A stretch of 64,000 nucleotides of DNA from NCBI RefSeq assembly GCF_910592395.1, contig NC_088320.1, positions 15,500,501-15,564,500 on the forward strand. The letters run 5' to 3'. Below are positions 33,501-44,945 of the stretch, piece after piece. A program made the position numbers and the translations under genes. A model generated the notes under the pieces. The model was given only the letters and a program-made list of their open reading frames with translations. It was not told the origin of the DNA and ran no database searches. This stretch comes from Lineus longissimus (lineage: Eukaryota; Nemertea; Pilidiophora; Heteronemertea; Lineidae). Every line of letters starts with the position of its first letter. Within the stretch, counting starts at the first letter, position 1.

Positions 33501-34924
33501 GTAGTGGCCGGTAAGGGCGATGGGACGAGGCCTTATCACTAAGTCCGTAGTGTAACTACATGTAGTTGTAACAACCCTTCTTGGTTTATGCACATTTTGC
33601 AGTATTTATACCCTTAAAGAAGCAAATGCTTTCAACACATATAATCTGTGCCTCTTATGATTCAGCGATATCTAGAAATCATCACTTGCGTGTTTCCAGG
33701 GAATGTGAAGATTTTTTCATATTTTTGCATTTTTCTCCAAATATAGGGTTTAAAATGTGCCTTAGCCTGATTATACTTCTAAGCTCTTCAATTGGTACTC
33801 GCATTTTAGTCTGGTGGTCCGCCATCTTGGATTCAGTAAGTGAACCAATTGGTCCAGTCCCTGTTGACAACATTATAGCAATCATTTCTCACAGTGAGCC
33901 ATTATCGCCGAAGGGCTTGTTTTGCTTTATAGTGTCACCAGGAAAGAAAAGCATGCGACCTAACGCCGATCTATTTGTATAAAGTGATAATTTGAAGGTA
34001 TATAGTAGGAAATATCAATAAAATAATCATTCCATGTCGTCTTTTGAGGGCATTTTTGATTGTAAAAAATATATGTGTACGTCACCGGAGTCTCTGCAAC
34101 GATAATTTTATCACAGCAGTCTCGCGCAAGTAGAAGTTCTTTACCTATTAGTTCTTCACTTATTAGTCTGGCGCAAAGCCAGACGTTTTCCATGACGATT
34201 TCACTACGATGTTTGACCAGAAGGAGCAGTGCGCGAGATATGCTAATGGGCAGACTTCCCTCGCTTGAGTTTCGGAAGAATGTTCCATATCGCGCTAAGC
34301 TGACCACTGATGACCATGACAGGCGTCCATTGGACTGGTACAGGTTGGAACTGAACATTGAATATGCCGGTGGTGACGCTTTCTGATGAGAAGTTGGTCA
34401 TAACTGATGCAGTATCCTTGGACTTGTCCACAGCATCGTTCAATCATTGCTCTCTGAGCTGGCTTGATTCTGTACCTACACAAATACTGAGACCAAATGC
34501 CTGTTGTGTTGTGCTTTAAGAGAGGCTGGCGCCATGCCTAGTCTCTCTTTAAGCACAGTCAACAGACACCAACCCCCTCAGACTCAGAAACCACAAACGC
34601 CCAACTCTTCCTGCTACCTTAATACTTCAGGATTGCCAGGTTACAAAATGATTTTAGACCGAAACTTCTATTTACTTCACAGTATTACTGGCTACAGTAG
34701 AAGAGCAGGGCTTGTGATATCTCCCAAAATACCAGACTTATTTTAATGTGGTTTGAACTGGGTTTTCACAAATCTTGTTGTTTATATAAACATTCTAATT
34801 TCAGTGAAATGCGTCATTGTCTTCATTATGTAATCGACCATTTTAAAAAGGTCAAAAAAATAACTTTTTTATTTCAGGAAAATTTCCACCAAAAATTACA
34901 CTAGTGTTGTAGTACAGCAAGAAT
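30590..34924. other. Non-coding, poly-G/C tracts, no gene recognised
   Basis: The first 250 bases may be BEL 3' UTR. The rest has no frame with a recognisable motif. Homopolymer tracts stand out: G19 at 31465-31483, C13 at 32102-32114 and C14 at 32215-32228. A frame at 33581-33982 has no family features. Confidence 0.4.
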
Positions 34925-34927
34925 TAA

Positions 34928-35296
34928 TGCAAGTATCAATTCGTGTCTTGTACCCCCCCCCCCCCCTCCTCAAGGGTACGACACCTTATCACCCTATAAC
35001 GACATCTTAAGGCTCAAGCATCACCCTTTTTTCACCAAGGCTACTTTTTCTTTCGTCAAGACATCACCATCAACAATACATCAGTTGTCACCATCATATA
35101 AAGTAACCGGACTAATTTTACTGGGTAAGGCTGTATGTTCGACAAGACATCGACACATTAGCATCCTTATTCTTTCCAGCTTCGCCAAATTTTCACTGAA
35201 GGAAATATAAACACTACTCAAGCATCGGCAAAGATTAGTGGTGATAGCTCAACTACCCTTGAGGAGGGGGGTACAAGAAACGAATTGATACTTGCA
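34928..35296. mobile_element. MITE, 369 bp, TAA target duplication
   Basis: Inverted repeats begin TGCAAGTATCAATTCG on the left and end CGAATTGATACTTGCA on the right. They extend inward 40-50 bp through a poly-C/poly-G run and CTCCTCAAGGGTA. TAA lies on both sides (34925-34927 and 35297-35299). A 3-bp TAA duplication fits PIF/Harbinger. The left C run is 14 long and the right G run about 6, so the arms have diverged by slippage. Confidence 0.75.
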
Positions 35297-35334
35297 TAAG
35301 ACTTTCTGGGATGTTTTCATGTTGATATCTTATC

Positions 35335-35876
35335 AGCTGTGTTCTCACTGAATCCGATCTGAAGTCGTTCTCCGTAAAACGTCCGACGGAAAACGTTTTA
35401 GCAAAAACGCACACTAGATTTTAAAAGCGTTCTCAAAGCGTCTTCAAAACGTTTTGAGCGGGTCACACTGAAGTCGTGTTGGTTGTAGATAGGAGTATTT
35501 CTATGAACGTTTTGCATCTGCCCCTCTACGTCCTCGTCCCTCCACAGGCCCAGGAGGGCAAGAACTTCAATCCTGGCCCACACATTACCTCTCCCAGCCA
35601 TTCTAAGCGAAGCAAGCACAAAATAAATGAAATGTCAGACACACGCAGCATCCAGGCTTCAGAACGGAAGTAAAGTAAAAATCACTAATGCGCATGCGTA
35701 CACCACAGAACCGTTTTAGCTGAAACGGTTTCAAGACGACTTGAAAGCGCATCATGAACCGTTCTCGTTAAAACGGTTTCAAAACGTTTTAAGGACCCTC
35801 TAGTGTGGCACCCTAAACCGTTTTAAAGACTTAAAACGTTTTCAAAACGTTTTAAAGGCCCAGTGAGAACACAGCT
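35335..35876. mobile_element. MITE, 542 bp, with repeated AAAACGTTTT palindromes
   Basis: Perfect 16-bp terminal inverted repeats (AGCTGTGTTCTCACTG at 35335-35350 and its complement at 35861-35876). Near both ends the palindrome AAAACGTTTT or a close variant (AACCGTTTTA, AAACGGTTTC) occurs more than eight times, like subterminal transposase-binding sites. Flanks (CTTATCAG versus CTTAAGAT) are only weakly alike, so the target duplication and superfamily (perhaps hAT) are uncertain. The interior has no gene. Confidence 0.7.
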
Positions 35877-36119
35877 TAAGATGATGCTCTCAAGCCAAAG
35901 TCGCCGCTGCCGGAAGTAACATGATGCAGCTTTACAACACTTCCGGAAAATACGAACAGGTGCATTGGCAAATAATTGAAGGCATAGAGAAGAGTCTATA
36001 GGATAGAGAAAAACCAACTGCAGAGAAAGGCTGATCACATCTTGTAACGACTCAACCAACCAGCACCAGTAGCCCACTACACCTCCCACCAGCAGAGACC
36101 GGCATGGACGTCAACAGTG

Positions 36120-39100
36120 ACAGACAAAAAGTTGCCAGGCTGACCCAGAGGATTGAGGCTTGGTATCCTGTGTCACACGGTGGGTCAACAGTCGACTCCC
36201 TATCTACGTTATTAGAGAACTGATCTTGTTGCCAGACTGTCCCACAGGATGGCGGCTTGGTATATATCCTGTGTCTAACGGCGGAACCACAGTCGACTCA
36301 CTGACCCAGAGGATTGTAGCTTGGTATCCTGAGTCACATGGTGGGACCACAGTCGACACACTATCTGCTCTACAAGAGAACTGCTCTGGTTTCGAGACTG
36401 TCCCGTCAGATTGTGGCTTGGTATCCTGTGTCACACGGTGTACATGGGACCACATTCGACACACTATCTGCTTTACAAGAGAACTGCTCTGGTTTCTAAA
36501 CTGGCACAGAGGATTGTCGCTTTGTATCCTGTGTCAAACGGTGGGACCACAGTCGACTCACTATCTGCTCTACGAGAGAACTGCTCTGGTTGCGAGACTG
36601 GCCCGGAGGATGGCGGCTTGGTATCCTGTGTCTAACGGCGGAACCACAGTCGACTCACAACGCAGATCTAGAGGATTCTGGCTTAGTATCCTGCTTCACA
36701 CGGTGAGTCAACGGACGACTCACTAACTGCTCTATGAGAGAACTGCTGGCCTAGAGGATCGCAGCTTGGTATCCTGTGTCACACGATGGGACGACAGTCG
36801 ACTCATTATCTGCTCTACAACAGAACTTCTCTGTTTGCGAGACTGGCCCAGAGGATGGCGGCTTAGTATCCTGTGTCACACGATGGGACGACAGTCGATT
36901 CACTATCTGCTCTACAACAGAACTTCTCTGTTTGCGAGACTGGCCCAGAGGATGGCGGCTTAATATCCTGTGTCACACGATGGGACGACAGTCGACTCAC
37001 TATCTGCTCTACAACAGAACTTCTCTGTTTGCGAGACTGGCCCAGAGGATGGCGGCTTAGTATCCTGTGTCACACGATGGGACGACAGTCGACTCATTAT
37101 CTGCTCTACAACAGAACTTCTCTGTTTGCGAGACTGGCCCAGAGGATGGCGGCTTAGTATCCTGTGTCACATGGTGGGACGACAGTCGACTCACTATCTG
37201 CTCTACAACAGAACTTCTCTGTTTGCGAGACTGGCCCAGAGGATTGTGGCTTGGTATCCTGTGTCACACGGTGTACATGGGACCACATTCGACACACTAT
37301 CTGCTTTACAAGAGAACTGCTCTGGTTTCTAAACTGGCACAGAGGATTGTCGCTTTGTATCCTGTGTCAAACGGTGGGACCACAGTCGACTCACTATCTG
37401 CTCTACGAGAGAACTGCTCTGGTTGCGAGACTGGCCCGGAGGATGGCGGCTTGGTATCCTGTGTCTAACGGCGGAACCACAGTCGACTCACAACGCAGAT
37501 CTAGAGGATTCTGGCTTAGTATCCTGCTTCACACGGTGAGTCAACGGACGACTCACTAACTGCTCTATGAGAGAACTGCTGGCCTAGAGGATCGCAGCTT
37601 GGTATCCTGTGTCACACGATGGGACGACAGTCGACTCATTATCTGCTCTACAACAGAACTTCTCTGTTTGCGAGACTGGCCCAGAGGATGGCGGCTTAGT
37701 ATCCTGTGTCACACGATGGGACGACAGTCGACTCACTATCTGCTCTACAACAGAACTTCTCTGTTTGCGAGACTGGCCCAGAGGATGGCGGCTTAGTATC
37801 CTGTGTCACACGATGGGACGACAGTCGACTCACTATCTGCTCTACAACAGAACTTCTCTGTTTGCGAGACTGGCCCAGAGGATGGCGGCTTAGTATCCTG
37901 TGTCACACGATGGGACGACAGTCGACTCATTATCTGCTCTACAACAGAACTTCTCTGTTTGCGAGACTGGCCCAGAGGATGGCGGCTTAGTATCCTGTGT
38001 CACATGGTGGGACGACAGTCGACTCACTATCTGCTCTACAACAGAACTTCTCTGTTTGCGAGACTGGCCCAGAGGATTGTGGCTTGGTATCCTGTGTCAC
38101 ATGGTGGGATCACAGTCGACTCACTATCTGCTCTACAAGATAACTGCTCTGGTTGTCAGACAGTCCCGCAGTATTGCGGCTTGGTACCCTATGTCACACG
38201 ATGGGACCACAGTCGACACACTATTCACTCTAAGAGGGAACTGCTCAGTGGCACAAAGGATTGCGGCTTGGGATCCTGTGTCACACGGTTGGACCACAGT
38301 TTACTCACTATCTGCCCTATAAGAGAACTGCTTTGGTTGCCAGACTGGCCCAGAGGATTGTGGCATGGTATCCTGTGTCACACGGTGGGACCATAGTTTA
38401 CTCACTATCTGCTCTATAAGAGAACTGCATTGGTTGGGAGACTGTCCCAGAGGATTGTGGGTTGGTATCCAGTGTCACACGGTGGGACCACAGTCGACTC
38501 ACTGGCCTAGAGGAATTCGGCTTGGTATCCTATGTCACACGGTGGGTCCAAAGTCGACACACTCTCTGCTCAATAAGAGAACTTCTCTGGTTGCGATACT
38601 TGCCAAGAGGACCTCCCTCCAGCAGAGATCGGCCTGGACGTCAACAGTGATAGACAAACGTCGCCAGACTGTCCCGCAGGATTACGGCTTGGTATCCTGT
38701 GTCACACGGTGGGACCACAGTCGACTCACTATCTGCTCTACAAGATAAGTGCTCTGGTTGTCAGACAGTCCCGCAGTATTGCGGCTTGGTACCCTATGTC
38801 ACACGATGGGACCACAGTCGACACACTAATCGCTCTTCGAGAGAACTGCTCACTGGCCCAAATGATTGTGGCTTGGTATCCCGTGTCACACGGTGAGACC
38901 ACAGTCGACTCACTATCTGCTCTAGAACTGCTCTAGTTTCGAGACTGGCCCAGAGGATTGTAGCTTGGTATCCTGTGTCACACGGTGCAGTTTTGACCAC
39001 AGTCGACACACTATCTGCTCTGTAAGAGAACTACTCTAGTTTCGAGACTGGCCCAGAGGATAGTGGCGTGCTTTCCTGTGTCACACGGTGAGTCCACAAT

Positions 39101-39930
39101 TGATTCACTATCTGTTCTACAACAGAACTGCTCCGGTTGCCAGACTGGCCCAGAGGATGGCGGCTTGGTATCGTGTCTAACGGCGGAACCACAGTCGACT
39201 CACTGGCCCAGAGGATTGTGGCGTGGTATCCTGTGTCACATGGTGGGACCACAGTCGACACACTATCTGCTCTACAAGAGAATTGCTCTGGTTGACAGAG
39301 TGTCCTGCAGGATTCCGGTTTGGAATCCTGTGTCACACGGTGCACGTCGGTCCACAGTCGACACATTATCTGCTCTATAAGAGAACTGCTCTGGTTTCGA
39401 GACTGGCCAAGAGGATTGCAGCTTGGTATCCTGTGTCACACGGTGGAACCACAGTCGACTCAAAGGCCCGGAGGATTGTGGCTTGGTATCCTGTGTCACA
39501 CGGTGAGTCCAAAGTCGACTCACTATCGGCTCTATAAGAGAACTGCTCTGGTTGCGAGACTGGCTCGGAGGATGGCGGCTTAGTGTCCTGTGTCTAACGG
39601 CGGAACCACAGTCGACTCACGGGCCGAGAGGATTGTTGCTTGGTATCCTGTGTCACACGGTGAGTCAAGGGTCGACACACTCTATCTGCTCTCTAAGAGA
39701 TCTGCTCTGGTTGCGAGACTGGCCCGGAGGATGGCGGCTTGGTATCCTGTGTCTAACGGCGGAACCACAGTCGACACACAACCCAGATCTAGAGGATTCT
39801 GGCTTAGTATTCTGTTTCACACGGTGAGTCAACGGACGACGCACCAACTGCTCTATGAGAGAACTGCTGGCCTAGAGGATTGCGACTTGATATCCTGTGT
39901 CACACGCTGTACCGCACCACCACATTGATG
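36120..39930. repeat. 97-bp satellite array with higher-order repeats
   Basis: About 39 monomers of 97 bp, of the form GGCTTGGTATCCTGTGTCAC ... CAGTCGACTCACTATCTGCTC ... GAGACTGGCCCAGAGGAT (each shown shortened to under 20 bases: CAGTCGACTCACTATCTG). Exact 97-base steps are seen at 36776, 36873, 36970 and 37067. An 833-bp block recurs (36766 to 37599), including a shared group of divergent monomers, so a higher-order repeat has formed. Because 97 is not a multiple of three, the frames change from monomer to monomer; the open frames here are artefacts. Confidence 0.95.
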
Positions 39931-40264
39931 AGTGAATCTTAAATATCAAGAATCGAACTTTTGGCCATGGCACTACACAACCTCATTAAGGAGTAACTAT
40001 CAAGAATCGAACGTATGACCAACGCAGCCTTTCATCGCTTTCGAGGAAGAAACGACATTTTTTCTCTCATTTCAAGAATGAAACAGATGCCTTTATTTGC
40101 TTTTAGGAAGAAGCGAGAGGTTTTCTCCTATTTCTCGAAGAAACGGCTGCCTTTCATTGCTTTCGAGGATAGACGTATGGTGATCCAATGATTCCGAATA
40201 CATAAAACTAGGTTTTAAAAGCAAATAAAAACAAATCAGTGCGGACTGGTATAACTATTTGTGA

Positions 40265-40270
40265 TTTATT
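40265..40270 (-). promoter_or_regulatory. Poly(A) signal AATAAA of the small secreted-peptide gene
   Basis: TTTATT on the + strand, 81 bases beyond the stop codon of the minus-strand peptide exon. Its spacing supports that exon being a real 3' terminal exon. Confidence 0.5.
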
Positions 40271-40350
40271 TAGTATTGTGGTAATACATCATATTTTGAA
40301 CTCTTGTGACGCACTCACGTGGATGAAACGAACACTGTACAATATGGCAT

Positions 40351-40539
40351 TCATTGTTCTGCTTGTTTTCTTGCACGTGCCTCTTCCATCACTTCGAATT
40401 TGTTGAATAACGATCGTCGAGCTGCTGCGGCATTGCGTTTTTGCGTGTTGGAGCCACAACTAAATACGCACCCATACAGGGCATCCGAAGGTTGGAGCAA
40501 CCCGATGGCCATCACCAGCGCAACTATGATATAGGCAGT
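40351..40539 (-). CDS. Small secreted peptide, terminal exon (about 62 codons)
   Basis: On the minus strand a TTTGCAG acceptor (AG at 40541-40540) opens a frame TAYIIVALVMAIGLLQPSDA, then LYGCVFSCGSNTQKR, NAAAARRSLFNKFEVMEEAR and ARKQAEQ before a TGA at 40353-40351. The hydrophobic start followed by a polar peptide is typical of a signal peptide and short secreted product. KR and RR are possible processing sites, and C-x-x-x-C a possible bridge. No in-frame ATG lies at the 5' end, so the start codon would be in an upstream exon that I could not place; an internal ATG (MAIGLL) is the alternative. I do not recognise the family. Confidence 0.5.
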   Translation of the reverse strand, partial: TAYIIVALVMAIGLLQPSDALYGCVFSCGSNTQKRNAAAARRSLFNKFEVMEEARARKQAEQ

Positions 40540-40541
40540 CT

Positions 40542-41473
40542 GCAAACAATGAAATACATTGTATTATGCGCCGAGTGTGGTGATTCCTTCAAAAGATATG
40601 AATAATATTATGAATTTAGTTACCAAACATGCCAAATAATACTGTCAGTGCATCCTGTGGTTGTAACTGTCATTAGAAGAAATCTGACTTAGAGGTCTGG
40701 TGCAGAGCCACACACGATGCAGACTGACAAAACATTTACGAAATTGACTGTGGTGTGAGGTGAATTCATAAGACCGCCACGAGATGATTCCTGCAAGTTT
40801 CCCTATCTGACATGTGTGGCTACTGAGCGCTAGTCCGATGTTATGAGGAGATGTCTGAACCACATGAGCTGACAGGTAGTAATAAGCGGTAGTCAAACAG
40901 TTCGCGCTGTGTGTGGGTTTCAATGATCCACAGGATGATATAAGGCGCTCGGACATCGGGTATATGGCAGACAGACATTAAAGCTGACATGCAGGCATAC
41001 CTGAAAACGCCTGTCCAACACGTTTCAAACGTCCTCAGATAGACTACCAGTAGGCCGCAGTGGCGCTACCGTATTCTCCAACAGAGCACTGGATGTGGAG
41101 CACAGATATGAGCATCAGTTCATATGTCTTACTATAAATAGCCATTACGACCTTGAGCGATCATTGTTGGAAATCGAATGCCACCTAATCAGACAGTTCC
41201 TCAATTCACGCATGGTTTGAATATTAGCAAAGCGGGAAATTGTTTTGCATCTTTATAACTCGAAAAATAGCTACGTGCTCCTATAATCATCACAGGGTGT
41301 CATGTTCATCTCCTGATTATGTATCTTATGAATTCACTTTGCCAATATTGTAAAAGGGCAAATTTTTAAAGGCCACTTTGAAACTGAAAATGGTACAGAT
41401 GGCACAAAAGACGCCATTCTCTCAAGCTTGTACGTGAAATGAAATACTGAAAAATATATTCATTGACAACAAC
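40542..41473. other. No gene recognised
   Basis: Probably upstream region or intron of the small-peptide gene. A minus-strand frame of 103 codons (40645-40956) has no motif or repeat. Confidence 0.35.
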
Positions 41474-41545
41474 GGCCTCATGGCATAGTTGGTAAGACGG
41501 CAAGGATCAAGTGGCGAGAATTCCCAGTTCGAACCCGCTAGAGGA
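41474..41545 (+). mobile_element. tRNA-derived SINE head
   Basis: About 72 bases resemble a tRNA: GGCCTC at the start can pair with GAGG at the end, an A box TGGCATAGTTGGTAAGACGG follows, and a B box AGTTCGAACCC lies near 41526-41536. The anticodon arm does not fold clearly, so this is likely a SINE head and not a working tRNA gene. AT-rich DNA follows. Up to 42735 I see nothing else except short repeats of CCATTTCAAGTAGTAA near 42440-42630. Confidence 0.6.
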
Positions 41546-42735
41546 ATATTTTTCATTTTTCTTTTCACGAGAGCAGTCAAGTAAGATGGGTGTCTATCAT
41601 TTTTCAAGTGCAGCTGGTCGTTTGGTGGTCGGGCGTTGGTGTTTTCTAACTTGGCCGTTAGGGTTTTTATGCATGCATGTCAGTTTTAATGTAGTGAGAT
41701 GTCTGCCAGACGTTCACATATTTGGCCGATTCCTTGCACCTGAAAGGTGCCAAAAAACACTGAATTCAACTGCTCAGGCTGGTCTTACCATGAAAACCCA
41801 GAGGAAATAACTAACTGATCCATATATAGAAATCATGATGATATTGTGTGTACCACCACCTGGCTTCACCATGAAAGCCCAGAGGAAAAACGATGCTCTA
41901 TTACAGAATCTACGACGATGATCATTGTGTTTACCATGTTCCATACAGAGTTTGTAAAGAGATTTCTAAACTAATTTTTCATAAATACTGGATTTTTAGA
42001 GAAGTGTTTGCCTATGTAGTTACCTTCATGGTGTAGATATGTCTCAGATTGCAGTTACGACAGATAGTAGAATTGTGAGTGGACCTGAAAAAAACGAATT
42101 TCATGATTAAGATTGGGCTTGGCAAATTTTAAAGACGACTCACGCTACACCACCGTTAGAAGATCGATGTAGTTATTTGGTATATAGGGGCATTCCCATG
42201 CTGCCTGCTGCTCTCTCATATCCCACACTCTACACTGAGTTGACGTTTCCATCACCAAATTCCTATGAACTTGAAATATAAATAATCCGATAACACCACA
42301 GTGCAGCGATCGTCTCTAGGGATGAATGCATTATTGTCAATGCGTTGCTCCTTCAACTGTCTCGGACCCGGAGTCTTTTTAGCCAATCCCGTTTTAAGCA
42401 TTTACACAATAACTCTGTGTATACACTCCAAAAATTAAATAGTAAATCATTTACCATTTGAAGTTGTTAACGATACGTTTACCAATAAGTAGTTAACATA
42501 ACTATTTTCATAGTTAGAGTAACTACTTCAAATCCAAACAGCATGAATACTTTTTTACCATTTCAAGTAGTAAAATCAGCCAACCAATCAGAATCACTGA
42601 TTTTGTGAATTAACCACTTGAAGTAGTAAGCTTCGACCAATCAGAATGCGCCCTCAGACAGCAGATGTCCAGCGTCGATCGCCGCCATTTTCAACCCGCT
42701 TCAAAAGCCAAACTTCGTTTTCGCTGATCTTTGAA

Positions 42736-44904
42736 ATGGACGTTGAGGAAACGTTGGCCTCATGGGGGATGGGAGAACTAGTTAAAGTGTTCAAGGGTAA
42801 GATATAGCTTTTGTAGATATTCTTTTTTTCATGTTTCCGATAGCACAAAAGACATTTTTTTGACAATTTTGCATAGGCCTAAGGCAAAAAAGAAAACGCG
42901 CACCATTCGAAACCTGTTTTTAGTTCTCTTTTTCCTTCAGTTCTCACAACGCATGCACAGAACATTTTTATCACCAGTTCGATAGGCATGTAGGCTACTC
43001 TATTAATGAAGAATGCACTAAACTGGAAAAACAAGAAGTTTGTAGGCGATGTGATAAGTTAAAGACAACTTAAAAAGGCCCGCGAAAGTGCGCGCCCATC
43101 AGCGCTCTTGTGATAATCCGATGCGCGCCATGAAGAAAAGTGTCGCACGAAATTTTATGTGAACATTATTGAAAATTTGTTCCGAAGTATTAGTAGAGCA
43201 TTCGCGCATTACATACATTTAATGAGATACTCGTTAGTTTGATTATTCCCGCCGAAAAAGTTGACGCAAGTGTGAAGTATTTCCGAGAGGGTGCACTCGG
43301 ATCGAGTTAAAAATCGATGGAGGAAGTCGCCGGAACTGTTGACGTTTTATACTGATCTAAAATGCGATCGATTTCGACCTTATTCTGCCAAATGTTCCTT
43401 TTCCAAATACTTGCGAGCAGAAATTGTTGTCTCATTATATAGCAGAGTGTCAAATTCATGCATCTTGCGTGAAATGTCTTGCTGAAAAATGCTTCGGACA
43501 CAGACGCTTCATTCAGAACAGATGATGTTAATTCATTCATGATTTGCATGCACTGACCCACCACCAACAGTGTATAGGCTACAATACATGTACATATGTA
43601 CATGTAGGGCCCTACATGCAATGTAGGGCCATAGCCCTGTTAGTGATGAAGCCTGGCCACCATAGGCCTAAAGGCTTTGAAATGTCCACATTGAATTCAG
43701 TCGAAATCCACTGCCGAGACCAGAAGGCCTACTGGTCTGACTGGTCACTCGTCGTGAGACTGTTCATTCAATCTGGACGTTTTGATCTGGCATTCTGGAT
43801 GGGTCATTGTCTGAATTGTCTGCAGTCTTATTGATAGTTGTAAGTTTTGCAGTGCAGTTTGCCTGAGACATATGATCATCCAGGACCACCAGGTCCAGTC
43901 AGTGTTCAGTAGTGTAGCTTATTCAATTCTATGTATTTGGAAAGAGAAGTTCGTTCTGTGGATGCTTTCTTGGATCCTTCCTGTCCTCTACTAAATGTCT
44001 TTATGATTATCTACCAACTCTGTATTTTTAACTGGTTATTATCGAATGAAATGGCCGGGTCGAAATTGAGTACTCTTAGATTACATTGAATAACAGTACC
44101 TGGTACATCATCGAATTGATATATCGGATCTCAGTAGGGTCTCCGCTTGATCCTCTCCTTTTGACAGGGTTCCGGGTATGGATACCTAGCAGCAACACAA
44201 TGCTTGCCTGCATTAACAAGAGTGGTAGGCCTAGATAGATGGAAATTCTATAATGCATAGGGTTAGGGTTAGGGTTAATTCTATAATGGGGGGGGGGTCA
44301 TAATTGGTAGTATTATATAATGATAGTATTGAAAAGTTTCACAACAGGGTGTACCAAGATTAAGTGCTGGTTTTTCAACCATAGGCTATAGATAGTGTGC
44401 AGCAGTGGTTGATGAATGATTGTGGTTGATGAATCTTTTTGTTCCAAAATTTGTTTTATTGATTCTAAATTGGCTGCTAGTGCTACAATAAAATTTGCAC
44501 AGGATGTTGAAAATACTCCAAAATCCGCAAACCATTCCATTACATGTAGGCCGCTGAGAAGGGGTGGTGCTTTTGGACTACAACGTTTTTTGTGTCCATT
44601 TTGTGGGAGTTGAGGTTTTTTTTCTTTTTCTTGTAGAATTGAATCCTGATCAAAGTCAAACCAAGAATATGGAAGCATGTCAGTATTGACTGGCTGGCCT
44701 GTTGTCATTAATTACTGGTACTTAGTATACGTAATACCACCAGATTAAGCTTAAAGTATGGCAACCTTCATTTTTGCATGATTTTCATTTCTTTTAGGAC
44801 TATATCTATTTTCAGATGAAGGCATTGATGAGGAGGCATTTTGTATGTTGGACGATGGAACAATAAAGGAGCTGATTCCAAAAATTGGTACCAGAACAGA
44901 ATGA
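42736..44904 (+). pseudogene. SAM-domain gene, two exons, frame damaged at the end of the domain
   Basis: Exon 1 (42736-42796) begins at ATG and reads MDVEETLASWGMGELVKVFK, ending at a G|GTAAGA donor in phase 1. Exon 2 starts at 44816 after TTTTCAG, and the junction codon gives Asp. It continues EGIDEEAFCMLDDGTIKELI then PKIGTR. Together these form most of a sterile alpha motif: helix 1 with the W-G-M-G-E-L core, then the D-G-x-I-K-E-L-I-P-K-I-G-x-R helix 5 signature. SAM domains mediate protein-protein binding. TGA at 44902-44904 follows; the expected MKFTRKYRNLL continuation is one base out of frame, so a frameshift or error sits near 44897. The gene lies within the 17-kb insertion between the BEL LTRs. 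Confidence 0.7.
44258..44278. repeat. Interstitial telomeric repeat, three TTAGGG units
   Basis: TAGGGTTAGGGTTAGGGTTA, the common metazoan telomere repeat, is bordered on both sides by the 11-bp direct repeat ATTCTATAATG (44245-44255 and 44278-44288). It is in the intron of the SAM gene. Confidence 0.8.
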
Positions 44905-44945
44905 AGTTTACAAGGAAGTACCGCAATCTACTAGTCCCTGCTTTA

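Noticed and set aside
33581-34386. Overlapping 100-133-codon frames on both strands
   Set aside because: No recognisable domain, no conserved copy elsewhere in the window and no splice signals that combine into a model.
36160-39928. Many overlapping 60-190-codon frames with Cys- and Trp-rich repeats
   Set aside because: They are translations of the 97-bp satellite in all frames, and the frames change with each monomer.
36120-39930. CRISPR-like direct repeats
   Set aside because: Repeats are 97 bp, continuous without unique spacers, in a eukaryotic genome with no cas genes.
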